Origin: an uncultured Bacteroidales bacterium
Lineage (GTDB): Bacteria > Bacteroidota > Bacteroidia > Bacteroidales > Muribaculaceae
Length of the DNA: 64,000 nt
Assembly (NCBI GenBank): GCA_947644715.1
Contig: CANSAP010000001.1
Coordinates: forward strand, 83,922 to 147,921
Direction of reading: 5' to 3'
Made by a program: the position numbers and the translations under genes. Below are positions 1-8,676 of this stretch, in pieces. How positions within the stretch are numbered: the first letter of the stretch is position 1; each line of letters starts with the position of its first letter. The notes under the pieces were generated by a model. The model saw only the letters and a list, made by a program, of their open reading frames with translations. It was not told where the DNA came from and made no database searches.

Positions 1-256
1 CCGGCACTATCCTATCCTGAGCCACCACGCAAAACGAACAATGTGGATTCGAATTAATGCAATCAATCTTGCGGCCGGACACAGCGCTGTGGAAATATAT
101 GGTGCGCGCTCGGTCGTATGCAAAACTGATTGGCACGCCATACGGGATACCTTCTTCATCGACAAGTGACAAGACTCCGTTGGTGCACTCCCGCAGTATC
201 TCCTTCACCTCCTCTTCGGGCAATTGCTGTCGGAATCTGCGCATTTTATATTCCAT
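1..256 (-). CDS. Pyridoxamine 5'-phosphate oxidase family protein (NimA-like), partial
   Basis: The frame starts at an ATG at 256-254 and stays open to the window edge, giving about 85 N-terminal residues; the C-terminus lies outside. The start MEYKMRRFRQQLPEEEV followed by GVLSLVDEEGIPYGVPISF and the FHSAVSGRKID stretch is typical of the split-barrel flavin-binding family that includes nitroimidazole resistance (Nim) proteins. Members bind FMN and reduce small molecules in the cytosol; the substrate cannot be told here. It begins 4 bases after the stop of the upstream SMR exporter gene, so the two are probably co-transcribed. The family call is fairly firm from the N-terminal half; a specific Nim function is only a possibility. 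Confidence 0.75.
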   Translation of the reverse strand, partial: MEYKMRRFRQQLPEEEVKEILRECTNGVLSLVDEEGIPYGVPISFAYDRARTIYFHSAVSGRKIDCINSNPHCSFCVVAQDRIVP

Positions 257-260
257 AACC

Positions 261-581
261 TCACACTATTTTAAGTCCGACAATAGAGATAATAAGGGTT
301 GTAATAAAGAAGATACGCCAAAAATTAGCAGGCTCGTTGAAGAAGAGAATACCCACCAGCACAGCACCCACGGCACCGATGCCTGTCCAGACGGGATAGA
401 CGGTGCTCAACGGAATTGAGCGTGAGGCTCGTGCCATCAGATAGAGGCTTGCAAGCATCGCAACGACAAATCCGCCCCACCACCAGTATTGTTCTGTGCC
501 GGAGGCTGTTTTTGTTTTGCCGAGACAGAAGGTGAACCCTACCTCCATAGCCCCGGCTAATAGCAGTAATATCCAGTTCAT
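261..581 (-). CDS. Small multidrug resistance (SMR) family transporter, SugE/Gdx-like
   Basis: 106 residues, the usual SMR length, with four hydrophobic segments. The N-terminus has the membrane-embedded glutamate (GAMEVGF, residue 13) that couples proton and substrate movement in this family, and the third helix region reads PVWTGIGAVGAVLVGILFF, very like the Gdx/SugE guanidinium exporters and EmrE relatives. The protein would act as an antiparallel homodimer in the inner membrane. Whether it exports guanidinium or quaternary ammonium compounds cannot be decided. It is followed 4 bases later by the flavin-binding protein gene, forming a small minus-strand operon. Confidence 0.85.
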   Translation of the reverse strand: MNWILLLLAGAMEVGFTFCLGKTKTASGTEQYWWWGGFVVAMLASLYLMARASRSIPLSTVYPVWTGIGAVGAVLVGILFFNEPANFWRIFFITTLIISIVGLKIV

Positions 582-650
582 TTGAGATTTAGATAGCTAA
601 TTATTATAGTAAATAAATGTGTTTTGAAGATGTGGTTCGATAATAAGAAA

Positions 651-680
651 CAGACTCCCGACGGATTTGTCAGGAGTCTG
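651..680 (-). terminator. Terminator hairpin of the gyrA-TPR operon
   Basis: CAGACTCC pairs with GGAGTCTG across a 14-base loop and, on the minus strand, is followed by TTTCTTATT. It sits 22 bases past the stop of the TPR gene, as expected for an intrinsic terminator. Confidence 0.65.
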
Positions 681-701
681 AAATTCTATTACACGCCGAG
701 T

Positions 702-1784
702 TTAGAGGTTGTTGGCGTTTTCGATGTTGTAGTTAATGTCTTCGATGATGTCGTCTACAGAGCTTGCTTCAGGAGCCTGTGCAGCCTTGTCGGCCACGCT
801 GAGTGCCTGCTTATACATCTCCAGGATGGCAGCCTTCTGGTCGGGAGAAACGGTGTCGAGGGTGCCGAGATAGCGCTTGCCGCAGTCGTTGATGTAGTTG
901 GCGGCTTCACGCAGGTAAGCGTAGTTGTTGCTCACTTCAGCCATCTTGATGAAGTCCTTAACGGCTTCCTGATACTGACGGTTGGAGAAGTTCACCAGGC
1001 CGCGCAGACGGTAGTAGTTGTCGTGGCTCGCATCCTTAGCAATAGCCTTGTCAAGCACAGCGAGAGCACCGGCGTAGTCGGAGTCGTCGATGAAGTGCTG
1101 CATATAGTTATTGAAGATGTAGTCGTTACCGGTGCCGAAACGATCTACTGCCTCTTTGGAGATGGCACGAATCTCGGCCTGGCACTGCTCGGCCATGCTT
1201 TCATCATTGTGAGCGATGTTCTGCAGGGAGGCGATGTCATAGGTGTAGGCCTGGGGATCCTTGATGTTAGCCTGACGAGCTGCGGTATAAGCTACGTGTG
1301 CAGCGGGGAAGTCAGTGCCGAAAGCGCAGTTGCCGGCATTAAAGAAGTCGATGGCGTAGACAGAGTCCACTGCTCCGGTCATTGCAGCGAAGGTGCCGCT
1401 GGTCATGAATGCGTTATACGCATCGGGATACTTCTGACCTGCATTAAAGAGCACACCACCCGCACGGGCGAAGTTGCCGGCCGCTGCGTGCATAGCCATG
1501 CTCTTCATAATCTTGTCGGTGTATTTGGGCTTAACCTTGCCCTTGGCGTCGGGAAGAGTGTCGAGAGCAAGCACTTTCTCATAGAGATCCATAGCAGTCA
1601 GCAGACCCTTTGCTGCCTCGGGGGTAAGCTCTGCTTTGGGGTTCATTGCTGTGGGAATACCTTTGTTGAAGGCGTCCTCCAGTTTCTTGGCCTCATTGTA
1701 GAGCGTCTTTGCGTCCTGAGTTTCCTGGGCGCTTACTGCGCAAAAGGCAACGAGAGCCAGCGCGAATGCAAAAAACTTCTTCAT
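702..1784 (-). CDS. Secreted tetratricopeptide-type repeat protein
   Basis: 360 residues with a clear signal peptide (MKKFFAFALALVAFCAVSAQ), so exported to the periplasm or envelope. The rest is helical and repeat-like: a central part DYAGALAVLDKAIAKD and NRQYQEAVKDFIKMAE resembles TPR units, and the pattern of paired helices continues to the end. No catalytic motif is visible; a scaffolding role in the envelope is the family expectation. It starts 20 bases after gyrA ends on the same strand and probably shares its transcript. A paralogue with the same layout (DLYEKVLALDT, KGKVKPKYTDK versus DYYERSMRADT, KGKVETRYSER) lies at 8677-9903. Confidence 0.8.
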   Translation of the reverse strand: MKKFFAFALALVAFCAVSAQETQDAKTLYNEAKKLEDAFNKGIPTAMNPKAELTPEAAKGLLTAMDLYEKVLALDTLPDAKGKVKPKYTDKIMKSMAMHAAAGNFARAGGVLFNAGQKYPDAYNAFMTSGTFAAMTGAVDSVYAIDFFNAGNCAFGTDFPAAHVAYTAARQANIKDPQAYTYDIASLQNIAHNDESMAEQCQAEIRAISKEAVDRFGTGNDYIFNNYMQHFIDDSDYAGALAVLDKAIAKDASHDNYYRLRGLVNFSNRQYQEAVKDFIKMAEVSNNYAYLREAANYINDCGKRYLGTLDTVSPDQKAAILEMYKQALSVADKAAQAPEASSVDDIIEDINYNIENANNL

Positions 1785-1804
1785 AATCGTAGAGTTTTTA
1801 TGGT

Positions 1805-4351
1805 TTATTGATTGTTTTCTTCAGTTACTTCTTCCGCTGAAGGAGATGTTGCAGTTTCCTCTGCATCAATTGCTTCCTCAGCGATTTCATCGTCAACATC
1901 CTCCTCGGGGTCGGAATCCACTTTGCAAACCGACGCGATGGAGTCGCCTCGCTTTGTGAGGTCGATGAGTTTCACTCCCTGAGTGGCGCGTCCCATAACA
2001 CGCACAGTAGTCAGAGGGAGACGCAGCGTGATGCCACTCTTGTTGATGATGACAAGGTCGTTATCATCAGTAACAGCTTTTATGGCTACAAGTTCACCGG
2101 TTTTCTCCGTCAGAGCCAAAGTTTTCACACCTTTGCCACCACGGTTGGTCACGCGATAGTCCTCAAGGGCGGAGCGCTTGCCATAGCCATTTGAGGAAAC
2201 GACCATAACGTCCTGGTCGGTGCCCTCTTTCATTGTTATCATGCCTATGATTTCGTCGCCATTCTCTCCGAGAGTCATGCCTCGTACACCGGTTGACATT
2301 CGTCCCATCTCGCGCACACGGCTCTCATGGAAGCGGATGGCGCGTCCCTCCTTGTCAGCCATGATTACTTCAGAATTGCCGTCGGTCAGGCAGACATCAA
2401 TCACGCGGTCATCTTCGCGGATAATGATTGCGTTCACACCAATCTTTCGTGGGTTGGCATATGCTCGCAACGGGGTCTTCTTGATGATGCCGTTCTTGGT
2501 GCAGAAAATGAGGTTATGCGATGCGGTGTAAGCCTCATCGTTCAGATGCTTGATACGGATGAATGCATTGACAGCATCATCGGCATCGATATTGAGCAGA
2601 TTCTGTATGGCTCTGCCTTTACTGTTCTTCGCGCCTTCAGGAATTTCATACACTTTCAGCCAGTAGCAACGACCCTTCTGGGTGAAGAAGAGCATGTGGT
2701 TGTGGTTAGTGGCCGGATATATGTATTCAATAAAGTCTTTATCGCGGGTGTTGCTACCCTTGGCACCAACGCCTCCGCGGTTCTGGGCACGGAATTCTGC
2801 CAGGGGAGTGCGCTTGATGTATCCGAGGTGAGAGATGGTGATAATCATCTCATCATCAGGATAGAAGTCTTCGGCATTGAAGTCTCCGCTGAAGGGGTTG
2901 ATTACGGTGCGGCGTTCATCGCCATAGCGTTCGCGCACCTCTTCCAGCTCACGCTTCATCACCTCGCGGCAGACCTCATCGTTGCTGAGGATTTCATTTA
3001 AGCGGGCAATGAGAGCCATAAGCTCGTCATATTCCGCACGCAGTTTGTCGATTTCCAGACCGGTGAGCTGACGCAGGCGCATCTCGACGATGGCACGTGT
3101 CTGAATATCATCGAGGCCGAAACGCTCGGCCAGGCGCTCGCGGGCTTCGTCAGTGGTCTGCGAGGAGCGGATTATGTGAATCACCTCATCAATGTTGTCG
3201 CAGGCTATCATCAAGCCCTTCACGATGTGGGCGCGTTCTTCGGCTTTGCGGAGTTCGTAACGGGTGCGACGAATCACGACTTCGTGGCGGTGGTCAATGA
3301 ATGCCTCGAGCAACTGCTTGAGGTTGAGAGTCTTGGGACGACCGTTAACCAGTGCCACATTATTTACTGAGAATGAGGTTTGCAGCTGCGTCATCTTGTA
3401 GAGCTTGTTCAGCACTACCGATGCGTTGGCGTCACGCTTGACGTCGATTGTGATTTCGATATGTCCGCGCGCTGAGGTGTCAGTGATGTCAGCTATGCCG
3501 TCAATTTTCTTTTCTACGACAAGGTCGGCAATATTCTTGACCAGATCCTTTTTGACCACACCGTAAGGAATCTCGGAGATTACGATGCGATCCTGATTGC
3601 CGTCACTCTCAATCTCAGCCTTGGCGCGGATTACGATGCGCCCGCGACCGGTCTCATAAGCATCCTTAACACCCTGAAGGCCAAAGATTTCACCTCCGGT
3701 GGGAAAGTCGGGAGCCTTGACATATTGCATGAGGTCCTGCACGGTGAGTTCGCGGTTATCAATCAAAGCGATTGCGCCGTCGAGACATTCGGTGAGATTG
3801 TGGGGGGGCATGTTGGTGGCCATGCCCACAGCAATGCCGCTTGCGCCGTTCACCAAAAGGTTAGGTATGCGGGTGGGCAACACTGCCGGTTCCGAAAGAG
3901 TGTTATCAAAGTTGGGGACAAAGTCCACGGTATCGGCATCCAGGTCGCGGAGCATTTCCTCACCCATGCGTTCGAGCTTGACCTCGGTGTAACGCATGGC
4001 CGCGGGAGAGTCGCCGTCGATTGAGCCGAAGTTACCCTGGCCAAACACAAGCGGGTAGCGCAAGCTCCATTCCTGAGCCATGCGCACCATAGTCAAATAT
4101 ATAGAGTAGTCGCCATGGGGGTGATATTTACCCATGACCTCACCCACGATACGGGCACTTTTCTTAGTGTCGCCGGAGAAGTGGTTGCCCAGCACATCCA
4201 TGCCGAAAAGCACACGGCGGTGCACGGGCTTGAATCCGTCGCGCACATCAGGCAGAGCGCGGGATACGATGACTGACATTGAGTAGTCAATGTAGGCAGT
4301 CTTCATTTCGCTCTCGATGTTTACGGGAATGATTCTGTCTTCTTGTTGCAT
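1805..4351 (-). CDS. gyrA: DNA gyrase subunit A
   Basis: 848 residues, a normal GyrA length. The N-terminal breakage-reunion domain has the active-site tyrosine in AAMRYTEVKL (about residue 121), followed by the coiled-coil tower and the C-terminal six-bladed pinwheel with repeated GG/R-T motifs and the GyrA-box-like sequence QNRGGVGAKG (distinguishing it from ParC). With GyrB it introduces negative supercoils. The C-terminal 40 residues are an acidic tail (EEDVDDEIAEEAIDAEE). The quinolone-determining stretch reads HPHGDYSIYLTMVRMAQ: the position matching E. coli Ser83 is Tyr and that matching Asp87 is Leu. Start ATG at 4351 gives the expected N-terminus. Confidence 0.97.
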   Translation of the reverse strand: MQQEDRIIPVNIESEMKTAYIDYSMSVIVSRALPDVRDGFKPVHRRVLFGMDVLGNHFSGDTKKSARIVGEVMGKYHPHGDYSIYLTMVRMAQEWSLRYPLVFGQGNFGSIDGDSPAAMRYTEVKLERMGEEMLRDLDADTVDFVPNFDNTLSEPAVLPTRIPNLLVNGASGIAVGMATNMPPHNLTECLDGAIALIDNRELTVQDLMQYVKAPDFPTGGEIFGLQGVKDAYETGRGRIVIRAKAEIESDGNQDRIVISEIPYGVVKKDLVKNIADLVVEKKIDGIADITDTSARGHIEITIDVKRDANASVVLNKLYKMTQLQTSFSVNNVALVNGRPKTLNLKQLLEAFIDHRHEVVIRRTRYELRKAEERAHIVKGLMIACDNIDEVIHIIRSSQTTDEARERLAERFGLDDIQTRAIVEMRLRQLTGLEIDKLRAEYDELMALIARLNEILSNDEVCREVMKRELEEVRERYGDERRTVINPFSGDFNAEDFYPDDEMIITISHLGYIKRTPLAEFRAQNRGGVGAKGSNTRDKDFIEYIYPATNHNHMLFFTQKGRCYWLKVYEIPEGAKNSKGRAIQNLLNIDADDAVNAFIRIKHLNDEAYTASHNLIFCTKNGIIKKTPLRAYANPRKIGVNAIIIREDDRVIDVCLTDGNSEVIMADKEGRAIRFHESRVREMGRMSTGVRGMTLGENGDEIIGMITMKEGTDQDVMVVSSNGYGKRSALEDYRVTNRGGKGVKTLALTEKTGELVAIKAVTDDNDLVIINKSGITLRLPLTTVRVMGRATQGVKLIDLTKRGDSIASVCKVDSDPEEDVDDEIAEEAIDAEETATSPSAEEVTEENNQ

Positions 4352-4651
4352 TGTATTTGTTTTCTTTTCCTTTCCTAAAAATCTTGATTATTACTGCGTT
4401 AGGCGGAGTAAGCCCGCATAACACGTAAATTAGCAACAAAATTAGTAAAAAATTCGCAAACATTCCTCCTGGCACCTTTGTTTTTTTATTAAGGCTGCGT
4501 GACAGCAACATATATTAACTCCTTATCCATAATTTTGAGACCCTCAAATTCGTTTTAATCTCTACTTGGCACGATAGTTGTAACGCTCGGCGCCATCCGC
4601 TTCTCTCCCGGCGGTAGTTTTTTATCAACTCAATTCAATAATCTGTAATAT
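4352..4651. promoter_or_regulatory. Divergent intergenic region between gyrA and clpC
   Basis: Three hundred bases without a gene, AT-rich, separating the two divergent genes. On the minus strand a TAATTTTG box (4437-4444) matches the Bacteroidales -7 element TAnnTTTG and could start gyrA transcription about 86 bases before the ATG, though no well-spaced -33 box is seen. A sigma-54-like site facing clpC is listed separately. No RNA gene was recognised. Confidence 0.4.
4566..4582 (+). promoter_or_regulatory. Sigma-54-like promoter candidate upstream of clpC
   Basis: TTGGCACGATAGTTGTA matches the -24/-12 pattern TTGGCACG-N4-TTGCA except for one base (T for C in the -12 element). It lies 70 bases before the clpC ATG in the right orientation. 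Bacteroidales carry RpoN, but regulation of clpC by it is only inferred from this one match. Confidence 0.35.
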
Positions 4652-7213
4652 ATGGCCAACGATTCCATAAAGAAATTCGGAGAGATGCTTGCCATCGGCA
4701 GTGAGGAGGCCCGTAAGGCGGGCGCTCCGGTTATCACTTGCGAGCACCTTGCGCTTGGAATGCTCCGCAGCGACGAGGGTGCTGCCGTGAGGATTCTTAA
4801 GCATCTCCACATCCCGGTGGACACCATTGCCTCGGAGATGGAGGAGCACCTTATGCTCCATGCCTCCGAGACTCCCGAAGTGGCTACCGTGATTCACTCC
4901 GACCGCGAGTATCCTCTCTCCCATTCCGCCGTGCGCTATCTGCGTCTCGGCCTGCTGGAGGCGCGCAACCTCCATGCGTCTTCACTTAAAGGGGAGCATC
5001 TGCTGCTGGCGCTAATGCACGATGAGCAGGCGCTTGACAGCGAATTGCTCCGCCGCATCAAAACCGAATACCTTAACTTTGACATTCAAATAAGTAATAT
5101 GCCTACCGATCCCGAGCAGTCAGCCCCCGTGGCCGGCTCTGATTTCATGGACGATGATGAGGAGAATGACACCCCGCAGCAGGGTGGCGACTCCGAGAGT
5201 CCGTTCGACAGAGTGAATTCCAAAACCAAGTCTACCAAGGGGGGCAAAGCCTCTGATACCCCGGCGCTCGACAAGTTCGGCTTCGACATGACCCGCGCCG
5301 CGCGAGACGGACGCCTCGACCCGGTGGTCGGGCGCGAGAATGAGATTGAGCGTCTGGCTCAGATTCTCTCCCGTCGCAAAAAGAACAACCCCGTGCTTAT
5401 TGGCGAGCCGGGTGTAGGCAAGAGCGCCATCGTCGAGGGGCTGGCTCTGCGCATCGTGCAGCGCAAGGTGAGCCGCATCCTGTTCAACAAGCGAGTGGTC
5501 TCGCTTGACTTGACAGGCATGGTGGCCGGCACAAAGTATCGCGGACAGTTTGAGGAACGCATCAAGGCTGTGCTTGATGAGCTGACAAAGAATCCTGACA
5601 TCATTCTCTTTATTGATGAGATTCACACTATCGTAGGTGCAGGTTCAGCTCCCGGCAGCATGGATGCCGCCAACATAATCAAGCCGGCTCTGGCGCGCGG
5701 CGAGATGCAGTGCATCGGCGCCACTACGCTCGATGAGTACCGACAGAACATCGAAAAAGATGGCGCCCTGGAACGCCGTTTCCAAAAAGTTATGGTTGAG
5801 CCTACTTCGGCAGAAGAGACTCTGGCTATTCTGGAGCAGGTCAAGGAGAAGTATGAGGCTCACCATAATGTGGAGTACACACCGGAGGCGCTGAAAGCCT
5901 GTGTGACGCTGACTGACCGTTATGTGAGTGACCGCAACTTCCCTGACAAGGCGCTCGACGCTCTCGATGAGGCCGGCAGCCGCGTGCATATCACACACAT
6001 TGTCGTGCCTGAAACCATAGAAAAATTAGAGAAGGAGCTTGACGAGGTGGCAGCCAATAAGCTTGCCGCCGCCCGCTCACAGGATTTTGAGCTGGCTGCC
6101 TCCTTGCGCGACGAGGAAACCCGCAAGCGCTCTGAGCTTGAAGAGGCTAAGAAGCAGTGGGAAGCTTCGCTCGATGAGCAGAAGCAGACTGTGGACGATG
6201 AGAAAGTGGCTGAAGTGGTGGCCATGATGACCGGCGTTCCGACCAAGCGTATAGCGCAGGCCGAAGGTGCACGCCTGCTGCACATGGGCGACGAGCTGAA
6301 GGGTTCTGTCATTGGCCAGGATGATGCTATCGCAAAGACCGTCAAAGCCATTCAGCGCAACCGCATCGGCCTGAAGGATCCCAACAAGCCCATAGGTGTC
6401 TTCATGTTCCTCGGGCCTACGGGTGTTGGCAAGACCCATTTGGCAAAGAAGCTGGCTGAGTATCTGTTTGACTCCTCTGACGCTCTGATTCGCATGGACA
6501 TGAGTGAATATATGGAGAAGTTCACGGTGTCGCGTCTCGTGGGTGCACCTCCGGGATATGTGGGCTACGAAGAGGGTGGTCAACTGACGGAAAAGGTGCG
6601 CCGCCACCCCTACTCCGTCGTGCTGCTTGACGAGATTGAAAAGGCACATCCCGATGTCTTCAATCTGCTGCTCCAGGTGATGGACGAGGGTCGACTGACC
6701 GATTCTCTCGGTCGTAAAATCGACTTTAAGAACACCATTATTATAATGACGAGCAATGTGGGCTCCCGCCAGCTGAAGGAGTTTGGCGGCGGCGTAGGCT
6801 TCCGCAGCGAGGCTGTGAGCAAGGAGGAGAACGAGAGTGTAATCAACAAAGCCTTGCATCGCGCGTTCTCGCCTGAATTCCTCAACCGTGTTGATAACGT
6901 CATCATGTTTGACCAACTGAGCAAGGAGGCAATATGCTCCATCATCGACATTGAGATAGCCGGATTCACCCGCAGAATTGAAAAGCTGGGCTATCAGCTG
7001 CATCTCAGCCGTGAGGCAAAGGATTTCCTTGCTGACAAGGGCTATGACAAGCAGTTCGGAGCACGTCCTCTCAAGCGTGCCATTCAGAAATATCTGGAAG
7101 ATGACCTGGCAGAGCTGATGCTCACCCGCGGCCAGGAACTTCAGGGGGGCGTTATCCGGGTGACCCACGAGGAGGGTCAGGATCGCCTGACGCTTTCGCT
7201 TGAAGCGGAATAA
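4652..7213 (+). CDS. clpC: ATP-dependent Clp protease ATP-binding subunit ClpC
   Basis: 853 residues. The order is: N-terminal double Clp repeat (1-145), acidic linker (about 155-200), first AAA+ domain with Walker A GEPGVGKS (251-258) and [10 protein letters not shown], a middle domain with UVR-like/coiled-coil segment ([18 protein letters not shown], about 470-500) that marks ClpC rather than ClpA, and a second AAA+ domain with GPTGVGKT (about 588) and [11 protein letters not shown]. The hexamer unfolds proteins and feeds them to ClpP. It stands alone, divergent from gyrA, and ends at a strong terminator. Confidence 0.95.
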   Translation: MANDSIKKFGEMLAIGSEEARKAGAPVITCEHLALGMLRSDEGAAVRILKHLHIPVDTIASEMEEHLMLHASETPEVATVIHSDREYPLSHSAVRYLRLGLLEARNLHASSLKGEHLLLALMHDEQALDSELLRRIKTEYLNFDIQISNMPTDPEQSAPVAGSDFMDDDEENDTPQQGGDSESPFDRVNSKTKSTKGGKASDTPALDKFGFDMTRAARDGRLDPVVGRENEIERLAQILSRRKKNNPVLIGEPGVGKSAIVEGLALRIVQRKVSRILFNKRVVSLDLTGMVAGTKYRGQFEERIKAVLDELTKNPDIILFIDEIHTIVGAGSAPGSMDAANIIKPALARGEMQCIGATTLDEYRQNIEKDGALERRFQKVMVEPTSAEETLAILEQVKEKYEAHHNVEYTPEALKACVTLTDRYVSDRNFPDKALDALDEAGSRVHITHIVVPETIEKLEKELDEVAANKLAAARSQDFELAASLRDEETRKRSELEEAKKQWEASLDEQKQTVDDEKVAEVVAMMTGVPTKRIAQAEGARLLHMGDELKGSVIGQDDAIAKTVKAIQRNRIGLKDPNKPIGVFMFLGPTGVGKTHLAKKLAEYLFDSSDALIRMDMSEYMEKFTVSRLVGAPPGYVGYEEGGQLTEKVRRHPYSVVLLDEIEKAHPDVFNLLLQVMDEGRLTDSLGRKIDFKNTIIIMTSNVGSRQLKEFGGGVGFRSEAVSKEENESVINKALHRAFSPEFLNRVDNVIMFDQLSKEAICSIIDIEIAGFTRRIEKLGYQLHLSREAKDFLADKGYDKQFGARPLKRAIQKYLEDDLAELMLTRGQELQGGVIRVTHEEGQDRLTLSLEAE

Positions 7214-7224
7214 GAGCATGATTG

Positions 7225-7263
7225 CAAGGGAGCCGATAGCGCGACGCGCTATCGGCTCCCTTG
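7225..7263 (+). terminator. Terminator after clpC
   Basis: A perfect 18-bp stem (CAAGGGAGCCGATAGCGC and its complement) with a 3-base loop starts 11 bases after the clpC stop. The T-run is poor, but the stem is very strong and could stop transcription from both sides. Confidence 0.75.
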
Positions 7264-7479
7264 CTGTATATATTACAAACAAACAACTGATAGACAACAA
7301 GTTATCACGTTACTGCCTGAATAACTGCAAGTTATGAGAAGTTCAAGGAAAGGTGAAAATTTTCTTAAAAAAGTTATTTACATCTTTAATTGCTGAGCAT
7401 CAACAAGTTTGCTTATTAGGAGCTTTGCTAAGTTAAGTTTTTAACATTTCGCTCTATTGCGCAGGCGGAAAATTCTGCG

Positions 7480-7487
7480 TAACTTTG
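7480..7487 (+). promoter_or_regulatory. Promoter -7 box for the HU/SPOR gene
   Basis: TAACTTTG fits the Bacteroidales -7 consensus TAnnTTTG and lies about 92 bases before the start codon at 7580. The stretch 7264-7579 otherwise holds no gene that I can see. Confidence 0.6.
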
Positions 7488-7579
7488 TATCGTTTTTCGC
7501 ACCGCGACATGAGGAAATTTCCATCTTCGCCGCTGCCTGCTAACGACATTTATCTATTCATTCACCGACACCAAGACCC

Positions 7580-8458
7580 GTGCAAAACATCTGTCTCCAT
7601 ATCGAATACCTGCTGCGCTATCACGAGTGTGTGATAGTTCCCGGTATCGGTGCCTTTCTTCAGAGCCGCCGCAAAGCGGAGTTCAGAGAGGCCGACGGAA
7701 TGCTGCGTCCGGCTCGCAAGGAGATTTGCTTCAACGGCTCCATCACGAGTGACGACGGTCTTTTGGCACACTCCCTGAGCCGCAGAGAAAGCATAGGCTT
7801 TGAACAGGCGCGCACTCTGCTTGCCGAGACCATTGACTCGATGCAGGCTGCCCTGCGCGAGGATGGAGAACTGTCGTTCGGCCGCATCGGGTCGTTGTTA
7901 ATGGACTCCGAAGGTGTCATTTCATTCAAGCCCTGCGGCCGCAGTCAGTTCACTCTGCCGGAGTTGAAGCCTGCCGGTGCAGTTGATGCTCCTGAGAGTG
8001 AGACTGCCGGGGACATCGCAAGAAATGGCTACTACACTTTCCGCATCCCCCGCCGCGTGATTCGCTATGCCGCCATGTTTGCACTCGTGCTGATGAGTGC
8101 CCTGTCGCTCTCAATGCCCTCAGTTGACGGTGGCCACAAGGTAGACCATGCGTCTGTGGTGCCCCTGCCCATCGAAACAAAAGTTGAAGCACCCGCTTCA
8201 GAGCCGGCAGAAGCGGAGACCCCGGAGATGGAAACTCCGAGATATTACCTGATTGTCGGAGCTTCCAAGTCAGAGGTCAAATGCCGGGAATTCATTGCAC
8301 AGCATCCCGACTTCGAGCTGTCGCAGATAGAGTCAGGAACATCCACACTTATCTATGTGGCGGCCTCGCAAGAGCGCGCTGACCTGCTTCCGACCATGCG
8401 AGACAAAGATGTCAAAGCGGAGTTCGGGCAGACATGGATTTATGATTCAGCGCTGTAA
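7580..8458 (+). CDS. HU-domain (CCDC81 type) and SPOR-domain membrane protein
   Basis: 292 residues from a GTG start. Residues 1-115 resemble the bacterial CCDC81-type HU domain found in Bacteroidetes (LHIEYLLRYHECVIVPGIGAF, then GRIGSL). A single membrane segment follows (IRYAAMFALVLMSALSLSM, about 155-175), then a Pro/Glu-rich linker, and a C-terminal SPOR-like domain (RYYLIVGASKSEVKCREFIAQ to the end) expected to bind denuded septal peptidoglycan. The layout, cytosolic DNA-binding-like head and periplasmic SPOR tail, suggests a division-site protein; this is inference. Own promoter at 7480 and terminator at 8509. Confidence 0.8.
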   Translation: MQNICLHIEYLLRYHECVIVPGIGAFLQSRRKAEFREADGMLRPARKEICFNGSITSDDGLLAHSLSRRESIGFEQARTLLAETIDSMQAALREDGELSFGRIGSLLMDSEGVISFKPCGRSQFTLPELKPAGAVDAPESETAGDIARNGYYTFRIPRRVIRYAAMFALVLMSALSLSMPSVDGGHKVDHASVVPLPIETKVEAPASEPAEAETPEMETPRYYLIVGASKSEVKCREFIAQHPDFELSQIESGTSTLIYVAASQERADLLPTMRDKDVKAEFGQTWIYDSAL

Positions 8459-8508
8459 AACCTGAGAGAGCGCTTAAAACAGATAACTTCCCAATTCAAT
8501 ATTCTTCC

Positions 8509-8536
8509 GAGAGCCTCCCGCGAGGTTCTCTTTTTT
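8509..8536 (+). terminator. Terminator after the HU/SPOR gene
   Basis: GAGAGCCTC pairs with GAGGTTCTC (one G-T pair), loop CCGC, then six Ts. Confidence 0.85.
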
Positions 8537-8619
8537 GTAACCGCCTATGGCAGTGAGAGGTCTGCGGTCAACTGAGCAAACTGGAAACCGTCAACAAAAA
8601 AATCCATCATGCAGGGAAC

Positions 8620-8650
8620 TTGGCGGTTTGCTAAATTGTTAGTACTTTTG
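8620..8650 (+). promoter_or_regulatory. Promoter of the second TPR gene
   Basis: A TTGG box at 8620-8623 and TACTTTTG at 8643-8650 are separated by 19 bases, close to the Bacteroidales -33 TTTG / -7 TAnnTTTG arrangement. The coding start follows 26 bases later. Confidence 0.65.
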
Positions 8651-8676
8651 CAGACAGATTCCATTCAGATAATCCC

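Noticed and set aside
57..419. A plus-strand frame at the left edge
   Set aside because: It covers the flavin-binding protein and SMR genes on the other strand, both of which have clear family motifs.
624..1811. A 395-codon open frame on the plus strand
   Set aside because: It lies antisense to the secreted TPR gene, which has a signal peptide and a sensible composition; the antisense product is a valine-rich string with no motif.
6077..7300. A 407-codon minus-strand frame opposite clpC
   Set aside because: Antisense to a conserved AAA+ domain and without a recognisable protein pattern.
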